Part shown: one piece after another, positions 14,075 to 15,770 of the stretch | Numbering within the stretch: position 1 is the first letter of the stretch | How the letters are laid out: every line of letters starts with the position of its first letter | NCBI GenBank assembly: GCA_938023515.1 | Contig: CALJDR010000097.1 | Location: 1-15,770, forward strand | DNA: 15,770 nucleotides | Direction of reading: 5' to 3' | Origin: an uncultured Flavobacteriales bacterium | Lineage (GTDB): Bacteria; Bacteroidota; Bacteroidia; Flavobacteriales; UBA1820 | Notes under the pieces: generated by a model | Databases searched by the model: none | Seen by the model: only the letters and a program-made list of their open reading frames with translations | Told to the model about the DNA's origin: nothing | Program-made: the position numbers and the translations under genes

Positions 14075-15723
14075 TTATTTCATCAATACTCTCAATAACG
14101 GCATGTTTTCTACCTCGTAGCGTTTTTTGAATGCTTCGACGGCCTCTTTGCCATATAACTCTTCGTCCAGTACCATGGCCTCGGCCGGGAAAGGACGTTT
14201 GTTCTCGATCTTTACGTCGATCACCACCGGTATCTGGCTCTTTTGGGCCTGGTCGAACACTTCGCGGAGCTGTTCCCGTTTGGTCACGGTAAAACCTTTG
14301 GCGCCCATCGCTTCGCCGATTTTGGCGTAGTCGGCCCCCATCAGGTCTACTCCGAACTTAGGTTGCTTGGTGTCCTCCTGTTCGGCGTCGATAAAGCCCA
14401 GCGAATCGTTCGAAAAGACGATATTGATCACCGGAAGGCCGTATTTTACCTGGGTGATGACGTCCTGCATGACCATCGCGAAGGCGCCGTCCCCGTTGAG
14501 GGTAAAGACTTGGCGGTTGGGATAGCTCAACTTGGCGGCGATACCTCCCGGCACGCCGTAGCCCATCGTGGCGAACAGCCCCGAGGTGGTGAAGCGCTGA
14601 TTTTCGTTCATGTCCAGCAGACGAACGGCATGGATCGTGCTGTTGCCCACGTCGGTGATAAAGATGGCATCTTTTTCGGCGATCCGGTTGATCTCCTTGA
14701 ACACCGGTTCCACCCGCATCGGTACGTCGTCCCTGTCTTCGAACTTTTTCAGGTAGTTCAGCCAGTTGCGGCGGTTCTCCAGGCAGGCTTCCAGGAATTT
14801 CGAAGTCTTTTTCTTTTTACCCATTTTGACCATCTGGGCCAATGCCTCTCTCGCGTCGCCCAGGATGGCAACGTCCGTTTTATGCCGGCGGCCCAGTTTG
14901 GAAGAGTCTATATCCACTTGGATGAATTTTGCCTCTTTAGGGAAAAAGAACCGGGCGAAAGGGAAGTCGCTGCCGATAAAGGCGATCAAGTCAGCTTCGC
15001 GGAGTGCTTCGTTGGCCGGTTTGGTGGACAGACGGCCTGCCATGCCCATAAAGTTTTTGGTTTGATCGGGAATAATACCCTTAGCCAGTACGGACAGTAC
15101 GATCGGCATCGAAAAATGCTCGGACATCGCGATGATCTCGTCTTTGGCCCCGCGGGCGCCCTGGCCGACGTACAGGACCGGTTTTTCAGCGGCTTCGATC
15201 AGCTTTACAGCCTCCTGCAAGTCTTTCGGGTCGGGCATAGGGACTCCTTTCCGGTGGCTTCCGGCGGTAGAGACTTCGGTGTCGGGAATATCCACGAACC
15301 CGAAGTCGACGGGTATTGTCACTACGGCCACCCCTTGGTGCTCGTAGGCCCGGCGGATTGCTTCGTCTACTACATGAGGAAGGCTTTCCGGGGTCATCAC
15401 CGTCCGGTTGTACACGCTCACGTCTGCGAACATCGGGTTCTCGTTCAGTTCCTGGAATGAATCCCAGTTCATCGCTTTCGAGGAGACTTGGCCGATGAGG
15501 GCCAGGACAGGGGCATGGTCCATTTGGGCATCGTACAGGCCGTTGAACAGGTGGGTCGCACCCGGACCTGCCGATCCGAAACATACGCCGATCTTGCCGG
15601 TGATCTTTGCATCTACCGCCGCTGCGATCGCGCCGACTTCTTCATGTCTTACCTGGATGTACCGGATAGTCCCGCGCTTTTGGTATAAAGCGTCCATTGT
15701 CGAATTGAAAGATCCTCCGGGAA
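14075..15723 (-). CDS. spxB: SpxB-like pyruvate oxidase, ThDP/FAD-dependent (5' end missing)
   Basis: The frame is open from the last genomic base, 15723, to TAA at 14075. Eight codons, PGGSFNST, precede the first internal ATG at 15697 and match the GIPGGSxNSxMDAL start of pyruvate oxidases, so roughly 30 residues are lost. It follows Lactobacillus plantarum Pox closely: YIQVRHEEVGA with the catalytic ThDP-activating Glu, VCFGSAGPGATHLFNGLYDA, FQELNENPMFADV, a central FAD-type domain, the ThDP motif GDG to N (residues 402-430 counted from the 15697 ATG), and GFIDAEQEDT, which keeps the Phe and Glu of the Pox active site (positions 435 and 439). Known Pox converts pyruvate, phosphate and oxygen to acetyl phosphate, CO2 and H2O2. 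The adjacent peroxiredoxin and DsbA-like genes support an H2O2-generating role. A quinone-linked PoxB or another ThDP oxidase is the alternative, but the motifs favour the SpxB/Pox branch. Confidence 0.87.
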
Positions 15724-15770
15724 CTGTCTCTTATACACATCTCCGAGCCCACGAGACTCGACGTCATCTC
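15724..15770. other. Illumina Nextera adapter read-through (artefact, not genomic)
   Basis: The sequence begins with the 19-base Tn5 mosaic-end read-through CTGTCTCTTATACACATCT, followed by CCGAGCCCACGAGAC (the Nextera read 2 adapter), eight bases TCGACGTC that fit an i7 index, and ATCTC, the first bases of the P7 tail. The order is exactly that of a short-insert read-through. It truncates the pyruvate oxidase gene and should be trimmed. Confidence 0.97.

Overview
The window reads as a fragment of a Bacteroidales chromosome. It carries a FimA/Mfa-type (type V) pilus locus of lipoprotein pilins, several families I associate with this order (DUF3575, DUF3868, DUF4906, DUF4434), A-rich leaders in place of Shine-Dalgarno sequences, and one good TAnnTTTG -7 box. 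Coding DNA looks moderately GC-rich and spacers AT-rich. I cannot name the genus; a gut member such as the Rikenellaceae or a relative is only a guess. The last 47 bases are not genomic: they are Illumina Nextera adapter read-through, so true sequence ends at 15723 and the window probably ends at a contig edge.

Layout. (1) 1-8805 is a pilus locus. A lipoprotein with features of the DUF4906 group runs leftward off the window. A 617-base divergent spacer follows, then a rightward operon: DUF3575 outer-membrane barrel, DUF3868/OmpA-like/TPR protein, fimbrillin 1, a hairpin that may attenuate transcription, fimbrillin 2, and an Mfa2/FimB-type anchor. Two terminators close it. (2) 8958-11370, leftward, holds a nupG-type nucleoside permease and then an exported DUF4434 TIM-barrel lipoprotein, with a strong hairpin between them. 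(3) 11789-13000, rightward, is a lone MFS efflux-type transporter, separated from the next convergent unit by a perfect 20-bp bidirectional terminator. (4) 13062-15723, leftward, is a redox operon: an SpxB-like pyruvate oxidase (5' end missing), a thioredoxin-fold peroxiredoxin broken by a frameshift, and a cytoplasmic DsbA-like protein with CPYC.

How they work together. In the pilus locus the barrel and the OmpA-like protein plausibly form an envelope platform. The fimbrillins are lipoprotein precursors sharing an Arg at position 58, a possible maturation site. The anchor ends in almost the same C-terminal strand as fimbrillin 1, as expected if both insert into the same kind of acceptor groove. 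In the redox operon, an enzyme of a family that makes H2O2 and acetyl phosphate sits directly upstream of a peroxide reductase and a dithiol protein, suggesting production and detoxification are coupled. Here the peroxidase gene carries an apparent 2-base deletion near its 3' end.

No tRNA, rRNA, CRISPR array, insertion sequence or integrase was seen.
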